From assembly GCA_023052935.1 (NCBI GenBank), contig CM041297.1, positions 90,890,021 through 90,954,020 of the forward strand: a DNA stretch of 64,000 nucleotides. Reading direction: 5' to 3'. Position numbers and translations under genes: made by a program. Positions 34,839-46,850 of this stretch are shown here, one piece after another. This stretch comes from Piezodorus guildinii. Lineage: Eukaryota; Arthropoda; Insecta; Hemiptera; Pentatomidae. The notes beneath the pieces were generated by a model. The model saw only the letters and a list, made by a program, of their open reading frames with translations. It had not been told where the DNA came from and made no database searches. Every line of letters starts with the position of its first letter. Positions within the stretch are counted from its first letter, which is position 1.

Positions 34839-34855
34839 ACAAAAGTTAATCTCTC

Positions 34856-34858
<3 letters not shown>

Positions 34859-34926
<68 letters not shown>
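34859..34926. repeat. (TA)n microsatellite
   Basis: A pure TA tract. Confidence 0.95.
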
Positions 34927-34932
<6 letters not shown>

Positions 34933-35515
34933 TTTATATATTTATATAAAGGGGATTCAACCTTTTCCCTTAGTGATCGGATCACGCGTGAACGGCTGAA
35001 ACTATTTCGCTAATTAATTCTTTTTTTGTTGAGTTGTTAACAGATGAGAAGGATCTTATAAATAAAAAAAAAGAGAAAATCCTACTTTGCTTGGTAGGTT
35101 TTATTTTATTTTTTAATTCTCTCTCTCTCTCTTATTATTATTTATTATTAATATTATTTTTTTTGTATAATTTAAAATATTTACTATATGTCTTATTATT
35201 ATTGTTTAAAACTGGCATTATTGTTTTTTGGCACATTAACTATTGTAAAAATTATTAATTTGTCTGTAAGAAAGGGCCTCAGGCCCTAAGACAATAAAAT
35301 TCTAATCTAATCTCATCTTGTATATTATGATATGAGTCTCTCATATAATATGAGTCCTCTTTTCCCTTAGAGATCGCATCCCGCGTGAATGTCTTACCGC
35401 TTTCGCTAATTCTTTTTATATTGTTTTTATCAGTCAGGAGAAGGATCTTATGAAACAAAAAAAAGAGATAAATAAGTTACTTTGTTAGATAGTTTTTTAA
35501 TTTTTCTAAGGTATT

Positions 35516-35632
<117 letters not shown>

Positions 35633-35760
35633 ACACATATATAGATATAGATATAATGAATCCCCTTTTTCCTTTGTCATTGCATCACGCGCATCGGCTT
35701 GACTGAGTTAGCTAAGACAGAGTTACGGCAGGACCTCGTCTGTCTGGTCAGCTAGTGCTT

Positions 35761-35889
35761 CATAAAAATGATTCTCAAATATATATTTGATACCTTTAGG
35801 TGTGTAGTATAAGCAGTATATTGGACATTTATTTATTCGTCTCTAGACTAAATGTTTTTTAAATGTTTAATTCTTTCTGGTCTTCGGAG
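35761..35889. other. AT-rich spacer
   Basis: Nothing recognised. Confidence 0.5.
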
Positions 35890-36260
35890 GATAATGTGAA
35901 GTATTTGCTTAAAGATAAATAGAGTCCTTTTGGTTGTCGGTCCGTTGCTGGCTGGAGTGACTCTTGCCCTGGTGCCTGTTGATCAATATCTCCTGTGCCC
36001 GTTCAAGTGCCTCCTATCGCATCGATTCCCCTCCGACGGCCGCAGAAGAAGAGCTATGATTAGTTAAGAGTTTGAGTGCCGTTCCAATCAAGAGGATTCT
36101 AACGAACCTGCACAAGTTTGCCTTTGAAGCCAACTCGGCTAAGAGAGCCCTGATGAGGTGGACTCGGGCAACTATGTGAAGGAGACAATGGCCTGCTTCT
36201 GTCTCACTCCAGAAATATTTATCGTTCCTTCTTCAAAGAACCTTTGAATATTTCATTATC
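35890..36260. other. GC-richer gene-free island 11
   Basis: One of the longest and most GC-rich islands in the window. It includes ctccgacggccgcagaagaa. No frame is convincing and no TE match is recognised. Candidate conserved regulatory element or unannotated non-coding exon. Confidence 0.4.
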
Positions 36261-36649
36261 TCCCTCCTGCCTTCTTGATTAAACCTAATTTGTTATTCCA
36301 AGAGTCAGTTGTCAAGCTTTTTCTTAGCTACCATGAAAGGATATTTCGAGAGAATACGTAATATCAAGACTTCAACAAGTCAAATGCAAATGTACATGAG
36401 GCAGTAAGCTAATTAAAGCTTCTTGAAAACCATCTTCTCTACATATAATGAACCTGCTTATTAAAAACAATTCAAATTATTAAATTTAATTAGATATAAA
36501 AGATGTAAGAACTTTCCATAAACACTTCATTTCTTATCGCTTTTAGTTCAAGTCCAATACAAATAAGATAAAGTATTTCTCCATTCATATTACTCTTGTA
36601 ATATTATGGTTTGATTCATTATATTTATTATATATATTTTGGAAACCAT
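36261..36649. other. AT-rich DNA
   Basis: Nothing recognised. Confidence 0.5.
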
Positions 36650-36900
36650 AATCCTGGACACACTGGGAATCCTGCATCACCACCCATATTGAGGTTAGGC
36701 TGGAGCAGTTTCAAAATGACTAACTAATGTCTATGGATTTCTATTAGGCAGTATCTCCCTCTATTGAAATTGTTTTCAAAATTGATCCAGTATGCTGTGT
36801 GCTCGAAGCAAATCAGCGAAGTTGAGCAGCAGATCCAAATGAGAATTTCTTTATCAGCATTGAAATAATATACTAACTACTGACATTGACGAACAGTTGA
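36650..36900. other. GC-richer gene-free island 12
   Basis: Moderately GC-richer block beginning near ccataatcctggacacactg. No coding signal. Confidence 0.3.
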
Positions 36901-37959
36901 CGAAGTTCCAAATGCCACGGTTTCTTATACTCTCCGGTTTTGATGACTTTGTTTTTGTTTATGGTGTTAATGAAAATATAAGAATACTACAATATTGTTT
37001 TTTCTTCGATATTCGGTATTTGAATTTAAGTTTGTCTTAAGACGCGTAATCTCAATAAAAGGGGTTTTGTATTTGGAGGTTGGAAGCACGGATTTTGTAT
37101 ACTTTTCTTTAAAAATGTAAATCATTACAGAATGGCCTATAGTGTTGATGTCAAATCTTAAAGTGCAGGATAAAAGCTAAAAGGATTTATTCCCTTATGA
37201 TTCGATGGTTTGATTCTACATACCTTGAAACTCTATATCCTTTCTGATGAATACAAAAATTCATGACTGAAAATATAATGATAAAGTTTTTTATGCTACC
37301 TAAACCTTTTATTAGCTGTCTCAGACCTGTTATTATATTTGAAAACTTACGATTAGGTCAATAGACTGTTATTGATCAAAAATTGAACAAAATACCAGTA
37401 AATCTAACAGATTAATGAATATTTGCAATGATAAAAATAATTAAAGTAATATTCTCGCAAAGTAAAGATCTTTAAAACTATTCGATGAATTAAAATACAT
37501 AACTACCTCTTTTCCAACGAAGTTACTTTTACATTAGTCAGAAAAAAATACTTCATAGCTTATGAAGTTAATAACGCATAAATCGTAGACAAATATTTGT
37601 TATCGAACAAAAAGTCTTTCATTTATTAATGTAAAAAGAGGAGGCATTTTAGAAGGGAGGAGTATTAAATGAGAACATTTTTTTAATTTCATTTTAATGG
37701 ATTTGCCAGTATCAACATTGACGTTTGTTTAAACATTGAGCGAACAAATTTTAGCTAATATTTGGTGTCATTGTTAGGGTTTAATGTAGTCCCAAATCAA
37801 AGGTTGACCGTAAACCCGTAGATATTATCTCATACCAGGTTGTTTTCTTAAATAGTGAAAAGTAGTTCAACATTAATATTTATGGAATATAATATAATAA
37901 CCATATTTATAGAATAATATATTAAAATTCTACTTAGCAATCAGGTGCCTAATTATTAA
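36901..37959. other. AT-rich DNA
   Basis: Nothing recognised over about 1 kb. Confidence 0.5.
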
Positions 37960-38195
37960 ATCAGACAGCTCCCTCTTACAGAATAACTCAGATTAACCGG
38001 GTTGGATTTGGTGCCTGATTTGAGGATATCGAAGCTGAAGTAATGGGCTGATAGATCAGTGTCAGGAGTCAATTATCGAGGAGGCCCTGGGCCAAATTAA
38101 ACTCCTGCAAAAAGTGCCACTGCCTCTCCAATAGCTAGCACGGCCAGCTGGATCCCTCTCCCTCCGAGATAGGTTTTACAACGGGGTCGCTTATT
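37960..38195. other. GC-richer gene-free island 13
   Basis: GC-richer, no coding signal. It contains GGCTGATAGATCAG (fits the PBX/HOX-type TGATNNAT pattern) and an AATTATCGA segment. Such short motifs occur by chance, so a regulatory role is inference. Confidence 0.4.
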
Positions 38196-39102
38196 TATTT
38201 TTTAATGGAGTTCTCGTCGGGACATTTTTATCAAGATTTTTTTTTTCTTTATTAAATAAGAAAAAAAAGTTATTTAATCTTTCATCAACTTTTCAATAAC
38301 ACATTCAGTTTTCAAAGCGTTAGAAAGAATTTTTTAAAAGTAATTAAGACACTTATTTAGTATTATAAATAACTGCATTTCATAATGTTGAAGGAATATT
38401 TCGGTTTATTATTGTCTATAATGAACCTTTGTAATCGACCAAGAAAACATATATATATAAAATAACCATTTGTAGAGAACTAAATTCACTAAAACAAAAC
38501 AACATTTAAATTGGTCAAGAAATAGCTTTTTGAACTTGGCACTTGTGATAGACCATTTTCCTTGAATATAAATTTACATTGTAGCTCGTTTATCTCTCTT
38601 GAACTTTTTGATTAATCGGCTAATATACACATACGTTTATAGTCTATACAGATATACAAATAATAATACCATAGTATAATTATTCGGAAATAATAAACAA
38701 TTATGTAATAACCTAAAGCTTTTTTTCTTTTTAATGATTTACATAAATTTTTAATACTAACATTAATGGCATCAGTGTTTGTTCCCTCCAAAAATTAACG
38801 CCTTACTTCCATCTTTCCAACGCGAAAAAGTTCGATCTCTCCTTGAAGTTATATGACATAGAAGGCAATATTTATATCGGAAATTGACACCCTTCTTTAT
38901 TTGTAACGAACATGACTGCATAAATGTATAGGAGACAAATAGCAAAGGACTCAAGCTAAGGTAAGTATAGAACTGCATTTCTAAAATTATTGATTCTATA
39001 ACCTTTGGTTTTTGGAATTAAAAACGAAAAAAAAAGAAGAAATTAAATGTTAAGATTTGAAAAACAAAAATTGATTCAATTAATTTTTTGTCAACCACTA
39101 AA
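38196..39102. other. AT-rich DNA
   Basis: Nothing recognised. The minus-strand open frame 38772-38978 has no known domain. Confidence 0.5.
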
Positions 39103-39115
39103 CTCTCTCTCTCTC

Positions 39116-39187
<72 letters not shown>
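39103..39187. repeat. (CT)n then (AT)n microsatellite
   Basis: A short CT tract passes into a long AT tract, as at 35521. The flank does not match the Helitron-like units. Confidence 0.95.
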
Positions 39188-39192
<5 letters not shown>

Positions 39193-39299
39193 TCTACTTC
39201 GAATATTGTATTGTTTGTCTATCTTCCAGTTCGCAATGATTCAATAGATCCTATGACTGCAGACGACAGACAAAGCTACAAATATTAAACTAAAATATC

Positions 39300-39600
39300 A
39301 CTGGAATCTGATCTTATTTATTTGCGGCCGTTGTTGGGAGGCGGGTAATATTTCATATTTACGATCAGTGCCAGCCCCACTATGGCTCACTAATTGAAAC
39401 CCATTTCGGCCTCCACTAATTTACACTAACAGAGCTCTGTTGGACCCAGATCTCTTCCCTCCCCATGCTGTCTGTAACAGCATTATTCAGAGATTCCTTC
39501 CTTTGCAATATGCATCAGATGGTCTCAGGTAAGTGGCGGTCCTTGGTCTGTTCTCAATAGTGGCACGGCTTACTTGCTTTATATTGCCATTTACATTGTA
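39300..39600. other. GC-richer gene-free island 14
   Basis: GC-richer block from tttgcggccgttgttgggag. It contains a CATCAGATGG E-box-type segment and cctccactaatttacactaa. No coding signal. Candidate conserved regulatory element. Confidence 0.4.
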
Positions 39601-40155
39601 TACCATCATTCAGTGTTGGAAATACATTCCGGCTATCCAAGATAATGAATAATGAATTTTATTTTCTTACCATTATTAGTTAAAGAAAGTATCAAAAGTA
39701 AACGGGTAAATTTTATTAAAATATTCGTAATTGAAAATATTAGTTACACCAATTATATTCAGCTATCAGTCATTAAACCTAAGTATCAACGTTATACTTC
39801 AAAAGCTTTGTATACGATTAATCTCAGACTCATATGAGACATGTATTATTCATATATATCATGCTTATGTAGACATTTTCGAATCAATTAAACATTACAA
39901 CTACATAGTTTGGCTGTAACAATTTAATGATTTTACTCATTTAATAACAAAAAAAGGGTATACTACGTGCAATTTATATTTATAAATTCACTAATATGAA
40001 AAGGAATAAATAATTCTAAGGAAATATTACCGCTGCTAATTTCAAAAAGTTTATCTCTACTAGTTTTGAACGCATTTCAATTATTCTTTTTTCATTTTGT
40101 AGAAACATATAGATCAACTTTTGTCTTTATTTATTTATTTTTTTAATGTATTCAT
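39601..40155. other. AT-rich DNA
   Basis: Two overlapping plus-strand frames (39652-39837 and 39731-39919) are low-complexity and have no known domain. Confidence 0.45.
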
Positions 40156-40159
40156 TTAT

Positions 40160-40335
40160 CCTTTGACTGGTAGACGTCTGAAAGGTAGGCCGAAGCGTCG
40201 ATGGGATGATTCCTTTAGGCTGATCTCAGGGGCTTGGGCTTGAACGGTGAACATTGGACGAGTCTGTGTAGACAGAATTTGGTGGTATGGGTATCGAACC
40301 TTCGGGTTCGGTAAGCCTATTATTATTATTATTCA
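40160..40335 (+). pseudogene. LINE 3'-terminal relic (GRP..RW tail)
   Basis: In one plus-strand frame the translation reads GRRLKGRPKRRWDDSFRLIS (about 40171-40230) and GAWA, matching the conserved C-terminal tail of RTE-type LINE proteins (G.R..GRP..RW.D), then breaks. It is followed by a short (ATT)n tail (about 40318-40333), the usual 3' end of such elements. Only the last part of the element remains. Confidence 0.55.
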
Positions 40336-40700
40336 TTTATCCCTATTATATTGTGCTTTGTTGATTCTAAAACTCTTTAAATACTTTTCTCTATCTTTAA
40401 AAGTAATTGAGTTATGGCCGTATTTAAGGATAAAATTTCAATATTTTTTTCTAATTATTCGCAGTTTCTTTTTGGTTAAAAATCCCTAATAAATGTTTCA
40501 CCATCTTTGAGAATAATTGAGTTGTTAATCTTCAGTCATTTCTAAAATAACCTGCTGATATCAACGTTTAGGTGTTGGGATCATCGTTACATGCCATAAG
40601 ATTTTTGTGGCGAATTAAAAAAAAAACAAACAATTAGTCAAATAGTTTCGAAGAAACGAGTGAGGACGGCGAACAAACGGATTTTTTTTTATTCGTTATT
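40336..40700. other. AT-rich DNA
   Basis: Nothing recognised. Confidence 0.5.
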
Positions 40701-40719
40701 CGAGTTCTACGTGCCTTGA

Positions 40720-40960
40720 AACGTAATAACTCTAATTTTGAGAGGAGGGGAGCAAGGATTTTTATTATTTTTTTGTTCGAATATAAAGGTTTATTATTGA
40801 AAATAATAAATCAAAAAAGGGTTAAATATTCAACTACAACGAATTTGATAATCTAACAACAGGTATTTTTTAAACGTAAGAATATTAAATAGAAGTTTTA
40901 TAATATACTGTTGGAAAGCCTAAGATTTTAGAAATAAAGTATCGTATCGTAAACCTGTAA
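40720..40960 (+). repeat. Repeat family X, copy h (partial)
   Basis: Contains acgtaagaatattaaatagaa and ataatatactgttggaaagc (about 40900), matching the middle-to-3' part of the family. Both ends are missing. Confidence 0.4.
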
Positions 40961-41039
40961 ATCAGAATGCAGAAATACGAAAAGAGCAAAAGTGATTGTT
41001 ATAAATAATAATTTCAATTGTTAGATTATTTAATCCTAA

Positions 41040-42210
41040 ACACACGCTTTCTCGAAGGGAAAGTATTGCGATCGTGAAAATTCCAGTTTTCAACGGAAAT
41101 ACACATTTTAGGGTTCCCTGAGTCCAAATGACCAAGTCCCGCAAAAAGGTCTGTGTGTGTGTGTGTGTGTGTGGTAACTCCCGGACGGAAACCTATTTTC
41201 GATTTTCTCAAAAACGGTTCCGACGATTTTGATTAAACTCGCTATATCGATGTAAAATTTAATAGGCTTTAATATCATGTGGTTTTCATTCGGATTAAAA
41301 TGGTCTGACAGGGCTTAAATGCCGATATTTTAAATTTTCTTTCTCTAAAGTACCTTTAATTTTGTTGATTCTATAAAAATAACTATATTATCTTGTTACC
41401 ACTGATCCAAAACAGGTAAATATATAAATTGAATGAATTCGATACCCAACTAAAGGAGAAAACAGGAAAAATATTTTTTTAATGCAATTTTTTGTTTTTG
41501 AACATAAGAACAGTAATATACATGTATGATACACCGTTGGAAAGCTAAAGATTTTGGAACATTTATTATCTCATAACAAGCTTTTAAAAGTTAATAGAGA
41601 GTGATTAAATGAAGATAAAACTAACTGGTTATTTTAGATAATAATATAATAGATTTTTTAATAAAACTCATGTTTCTATATAAATTCAATTTAATTAATT
41701 CTTTAATAATTTCACGTATTTTTATCTCTAACTGTATGTGAAAATTCTTTCATTGATTTTAAAAATGGAGGTGAAAGTCGTGTGTTGCCCGCACCAGATT
41801 TTTTTGTTTTTGAACATAAGAACAGTAATATACATGTATGATACACCGTTGAAAAGCTAAAGATTTTGGAAAATATACTATATCATACACAAGCTTTTAA
41901 AAGTTAATAAAGAGTGATAAAATGAAGATAAAACTAACTGATTATTTTAGATAATAATATAATAGATTTTTTAATAAAACTCATGTTTCTATATAAATTC
42001 AATTTAATTAATTCTTTAATAGTTTCACGTATTTTTATCTCTAACTGTATTTGAAAATTCTTTCATCGATTTTGAAAATGGAGGTAAGTGAAAGTCGTGT
42101 GTTGCCCGCACCAGATTTTTTAACCTTGTTTTTTATTTTAATGTTCTTAAATTGATTTTAACAACGGAGGGAAGTAAAAGTTGTGTGTTGCGTGCATCAG
42201 ATGTTTTTAA
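41040..42210 (+). repeat. Repeat family X, copy f, with an internal tandem duplication
   Basis: Starts with gggaaagtattgcgatcgtg (about 41058), the gggttccctgagtccaaatg block (about 41112), gtcccgcaaaaaggtctg and a short (TG)n. It continues through all the middle blocks to three 3' motifs: gtcgtgtgttgcccgcacca at about 41776 and 42094, and the decayed ttgtgtgttgcgtgcatcag at about 42181. The block 41488-41797 is duplicated at 41798-42110. Confidence 0.7.
41488..42110 (+). repeat. Tandem duplication, period about 310
   Basis: Two adjacent copies begin with ttttttgtttttgaacataag and end with the family X 3' motif. They differ at only scattered positions (for example cgttggaaagc versus cgttgaaaagc), so the duplication is recent compared with the age of the family. 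Confidence 0.8.
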
Positions 42211-42414
42211 TTTAAATTGTGTAACGAAAATCTACAACGTATTTTATATTTTCTATAATGTTCATGTTTGAATGAATGTTTCAATACATACAAAGAGCAG
42301 GTAGTACAAAAATATTAGCCTACACGGCATAATTCTCGTTGAAAACAAGGTAATTAAAATGAGTTTATTTTATAAATGAAAGAAGATAATTAAGCTATTG
42401 ATGATGTCATTTGC
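42211..42414. other. AT-rich DNA
   Basis: Nothing recognised. Confidence 0.5.
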
Positions 42415-42725
42415 ATCGACCAGGCTTTGCTACTATTACTGAAGCTTTACACTCCCAAGGCATGTTCTTGGGTAGAACTTGCGCTTCCTTGAAAATGAGA
42501 TTTCCTCTTTATGTAACAGTTTGGCTCCTGAAAGACTGATATCCCCTTCGCAAATTGCGTTCCGTTCAGCGGAGCCTGTCTCCGCTCTAATTGAGTAAGG
42601 CTTGGAGAAAAGTCGCCTCCAACAGCATTTCTCCAGGCGTTTTCCTCCTGGAACCCTTGAATTAGTCAGTTTCAAAAGCTGCACAGGTGGCTTGAGAATG
42701 GATCGGTTATATGGCAAAGTCATGT
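42415..42725. other. GC-richer gene-free island 15
   Basis: GC-richer block with a 95-codon minus-strand open frame. The translation has no known domain and no conserved motif that I recognise. Candidate conserved element; a small exon cannot be excluded. Confidence 0.35.
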
Positions 42726-43262
42726 ATCACACTATTTTTTTTCCTTAAATATTATTCTTGAAAATTGATATATTAATTTTATTAATTATTTCTTAAAACT
42801 CTCATTTACTAATGAAGTGCAAAGATTTATATGTAACTGAGTAATTTTCGAATAATAATTAAATGCACCTATTGATTCTCTCTGAATATTGATGCTATTT
42901 GTATTTACGTGTATCTTAAAGCAGTTATAGATTATTGAAGATAAGAAGTGTTAATCAATTAACAATATTCCTAATGATAAAATGTAACTTTTATTCATTT
43001 GTGAACGGCATGTACGGTTTATTAATGTTTTGGTTTCTACTATATTTTAACAAAACCAATTATGATTTATGTTTCTCATTTCCGTTCATAATCAAACATA
43101 ATGATTTATAGACGTTATAAAATAGACATGTTTTCTTGTTCATTGCACTTTTCGTTACCATTAACTAAGCGATTAACTCTAAATAAAAAAGATTTTTTTA
43201 ACATATATAAATGACTCCTCATTCAAATCGCACACGTGCAAAGCAGGGGCGGGTCCACTAGT
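42726..43262 (+). mobile_element. Possible Helitron-like 3' end at 43262, preceded by AT-rich DNA
   Basis: The segment ccacacgtgc-like cacacgtgcaaagcaggggc followed by gggtccactagt (43231-43262) resembles the 3' end of Helitrons: a short GC-rich hairpin region, then CTAG at 43258-43261 before a T. The hairpin is imperfect here. No 5' terminus or protein is seen, so the left boundary is unknown. Confidence 0.35.
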
Positions 43263-43499
43263 ATAAACAAACACACACTAAATATAATAAATAATAATTA
43301 TTTATTATATATATATATATTTATTTCCTTTTGGCAAACCTTGTAGACTTTTATATATTTTTTATTTGAAGTGTAAATAATTATTTAAAGTTAAATTACA
43401 TAAATTAGAATTAATCTGTATTACTAACTTTTTTATATTAAAATGAAGACTCTTTAAATATAAAGTTACTTATCCCAGTTTTTCTTTTCTGTTTAAACG
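43263..43499. other. AT-rich DNA
   Basis: Includes a short AT tract at about 43304-43321. Nothing recognised. Confidence 0.5.
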
Positions 43500-44180
43500 G
43501 AAATCCAAGTTTTGTATACACTCCTTAGTCTATTTAGTGATGTCCCGCAAAATGTAGTGGTTTTGTATGTGCTTAGTCAAGCTCGAAACAAAAAAAGATA
43601 GTAAGGAAATGAAATTTCAAAATTATGACAATTATATGCTTAGATGTTAGAGCAAATTCAAAAACATTGGCGATCGAGAAGACCCACTTCATACAATAAA
43701 TTTTGTATCGTTTTTGTGAAAAAACTTTAATTCTGGTGTGCTTTATTCTGATTGTTGTTATGTGAAAGTTTAAATGTCAATTTTTTAAAAATTACTTCTC
43801 CTAAAGCACCTTTAATGTTGTTGATTAGATGGGCCAGTATAAAAGAATTTAATAACCAACTGATTCAGAGGAATAATTTATCCTGGTTATTTTTTTCCCC
43901 GCAAATAATATTTGTAATATATGCGTATAATATTGTTAAAAGCAAAATATTTATGAAATAAATCACAGTAACTGGTAATTTAGACCTATTATAATGCAAG
44001 AAGGCAAAGACCAAACACATTATTGTTGATAATAATTACTATTGTCATATTTTTTAATCTAAAATAAATGTTTTCATTGATGCCAATATTGTTTTTAATA
44101 AAATTTATTTAAACCTTTATTTTATGAAGGGAAGTAAGTTAAAGTTAATTGTTGCGCTAACCAGATTTTCCAACATTATT
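43500..44180 (+). repeat. Repeat family X, copy g (diverged)
   Basis: Retains tgatgtcccgcaaaatgtag (about 43538), ctttattctgattgttgtta (about 43741), cctaaagcacctttaatgtt (about 43799) and the 3' motif attgttgcgctaaccagatt (about 44147). More diverged than copies b and f. Confidence 0.55.
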
Positions 44181-44269
44181 CGTTATATTCACCTAAGATA
44201 CAATAAGTTGTTAACATGCTCTAGATAGAAGTTTTTATTTATTTCTATCTATAAAATTACCTGTACGTA

Positions 44270-44545
44270 GGAGGACAAAGCCAGTGCGGGACAGCGGACT
44301 GGGAATTCCATAAATTCTCACTTAGTTCTAATTAACCCGGACCCCCGACCTCACTAATCCCCAATTAATTGCATATAAATTCTCTCAATGAAATTCCAAT
44401 TTACTCGCTCCCTGACAACGCTCACAAAATGGCCCGTAGTTCCTTCCAGGACCTTTCTCTTTGGGTAATTACCCTTAGCAAATGTTGGATGCCTTTAGTT
44501 CCTTATCCTGACATTCATTATTTACCTCGGCCCTAGTAAGATACG
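44270..44545. other. GC-richer gene-free island 16
   Basis: GC-richer block containing CTAATCC (Otx/bicoid-type) and CCAATTAATTGC (homeodomain-type) segments. No coding signal. Candidate conserved regulatory element. Confidence 0.4.
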
Positions 44546-44685
44546 ATTCTTTGAAGTCCTTATTTTTTATTTGTTCGATTATCGATATTTACAACTTGCT
44601 ATTTACAAAGATACAACCTTTAAATCTGCAAAAGAATAATTATGGGCTTGAGAAAATATGTGAAGAATCTAATCTAAGGCTAAAA
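44546..44685. other. AT-rich DNA
   Basis: Nothing recognised. Confidence 0.5.
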
Positions 44686-44686
44686 A

Positions 44687-45270
44687 AGATTAATGAATAG
44701 GTTTATAAGATTTATGTACGGCCTCTCTTGACAGTCGCACGTCTCTCACTAGTATTCAAAGGTGGCTCTCTAATCCCGATTCCCGAAGAAAATGCCTACT
44801 TGGCTTCTTCCTATTCCAACACTTGCGAGAAAATCCTCCTAATATCATTGACCTCCTTACTCCACGCTCTTCCGTGCACACCCTAAATGCAAGATCTCAA
44901 TCTACTCTGTCATAGAACAGTATCGTTTGAAAAACCCTTTATCATCCGTGCTACCATACTTTAGAACTCTTTAACCTCCTTTCTCTGTACAGTGTCATCC
45001 CTAGCCACTTTCAAACACGAATTATTTATCCACCTCCTCAAAAATCAATCTTCCGCACATATTCGATAAATTTTGACTTTGATAATTCATAACTAAACTC
45101 ATTCGATGTTGTTATGTGTTTTTATTTGTCTCTTTATTTATAAAAACTTTAAATAATTTAGTTTTTGACTCTATATTAATGTATCAATCGAAGCCAGAAA
45201 TATAGTACTTCTGTTCACTATATATTATTCTCAGAGGACGAAATGTCACAAAATAATTTATTTTTTCATT
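44687..45270 (+). pseudogene. CR1/L2-like LINE 3' relic
   Basis: DNA-level relative of 14.09-14.69 kb: attaatgaataggtttataa, tttatgtacggcc, ctccacgctcttccgtgcac, aaaaatcaatcttccgcaca and ggacgaaatgtcac occur in the same order. It encodes the decayed C-terminus of the reverse transcriptase and the 3' UTR. Stops in all frames. Confidence 0.6.
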
Positions 45271-45560
45271 TAATGTCATTTTATATATGTATTTTAGTCT
45301 ATGTCTGCGACTAATATGATATCAAGGTCATTATGGATGGTTTTATTGGAGAGCAAGTAAGGTGAATTTAGGATTTTTCGAATGTTGTATGCCGGAGGAA
45401 TCCGATAGTTTGTTGGATTCCCATATCTCAGTGCCATAAGTCCAAAGAGACCTTATAATGCTTATAAAAATATATCTACGAGCAGCTTTCTGTCGTTTTA
45501 GTCATGTTTGAGTATTTAAATACTAATATTAAATATTAGATCATTATGAAGATGGAGTCT
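45271..45560 (-). pseudogene. Jockey-like LINE relic
   Basis: On the minus strand the segments around tcattatggatggttttatt (IHNDL-type region), agcaagtaaggtgaatttag (APY-type region) and cataagtccaaagagacctt (IRPIWTYG-type region) follow the order of Jockey C-terminal blocks seen at 24.6-24.8 kb. Strongly decayed. Confidence 0.45.
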
Positions 45561-46644
45561 TAAGAACCGGATCTGCTTAATAGGAGTAAGTATGATATAG
45601 TTAAAGGACAAAATGGGTACAAGGTTATAGGTTTGCGACATAGAGAAGAGATGGTTTGATGGGATTTATTGTAATTTTCATGGTTTGACACCATTCATCA
45701 GTTCCGGATACATAATTTTTTAACTTTTATATTCGCAAATTTAATCGCCTTAAGTATGTAAGCATATGTGTGAGTATACCATGGAAACTTCATTTGATAA
45801 ATATAGGTTATTTAAAAAGCACGAAATATTGTTTACTTCATTTGTTTATAAGTAATCTGTTCTCATGTATGAGAATGACATTAGAGCAAATAAGACCTTT
45901 ATCAAAAATATAGATGATAAAACTAATAATATTAAGAAAGTAAAAAATATTTTAATACGAGAAAAGGATTGCCGACTAAAATAAGAATGCACAGTTTAAT
46001 CAGCCATAAGCCTTTCAGGCAGAATATTTCGTTTAAATATATCATATTGTTTTTATTAAACTCAAAATATTCTTCAAAATTATAAAAGCAGATTTACAAG
46101 ATATAAGGTATTTATTAGCAGCACTAGGCCAAACCGAAAAAACACATACAAATCTCTGAGATAGTGTGGGAAATGAGGAACTAGAGGAAAGAAGACAATG
46201 ATTGATACAGAATCCCTTGAGCTGGTGTAATCTCATTTATCTTATTTTTGAAGATTGATTCAGGGGAGAAAACTTAAGGCAAAACTTAACCTCTAGGATT
46301 GAGATCTTATGGGGTAAGTAGATGACACCAAAGATTTTTTCAAGGCTTTTACAAATACAAGGAGAATGGTGCCTAGTTACATAATTAACGGAACCGCATG
46401 ATAAGTTATTAGATTAGTAAAAGTAAAAAATCGAATTATTGACTAAAATACTTCTAAATATATTGTAGTTTAATTGAAATGCGTTTTTTCATCTATACTT
46501 GACTTTCAATAACTTAAGCTGATTAGCTTCTGCAATGTGTAGCTATTTATATCCTCTGTTGAAAGCCCTTTAATAATTTTTTTACAACGGAGTATATTTT
46601 TTTTTATAAAAGCAAAAAATGATAAAACGTAATTAGGCCCTTAA
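45561..46644. other. AT-rich DNA, possible further LINE debris
   Basis: No clear gene. The stretches at about 45590-45720 and 46190-46380 are less AT-rich and may be inner parts of the same Jockey relic, but I cannot align them by eye. Confidence 0.35.
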
Positions 46645-46850
46645 AATATCCGAGAGGAGGGAAGTGGGATGGAGAGGAGCGTTAACTGTCTAATCAAACC
46701 CCACCTGACCACTTCATTGTTTTAGGGGGAAAAATATCCCGCCAGTATAATGAGCGGGGATGAATGATAGACTTTCATTACTCCTAAAGTTAATTATCTT
46801 TACGGCACTTCTGGGAGCTATACTCCTACCCGCCTAGTAAGTTATATTTT
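46645..46850. other. GC-richer gene-free island 17
   Basis: Contains AACCCCACCTGACC (E-box CACCTG), CATTGTTTT (SOX-type) and GTTAATTATCTTTA (homeodomain/GATA-type) within about 200 bases. No coding signal. Candidate enhancer by motif density only. Confidence 0.4.
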
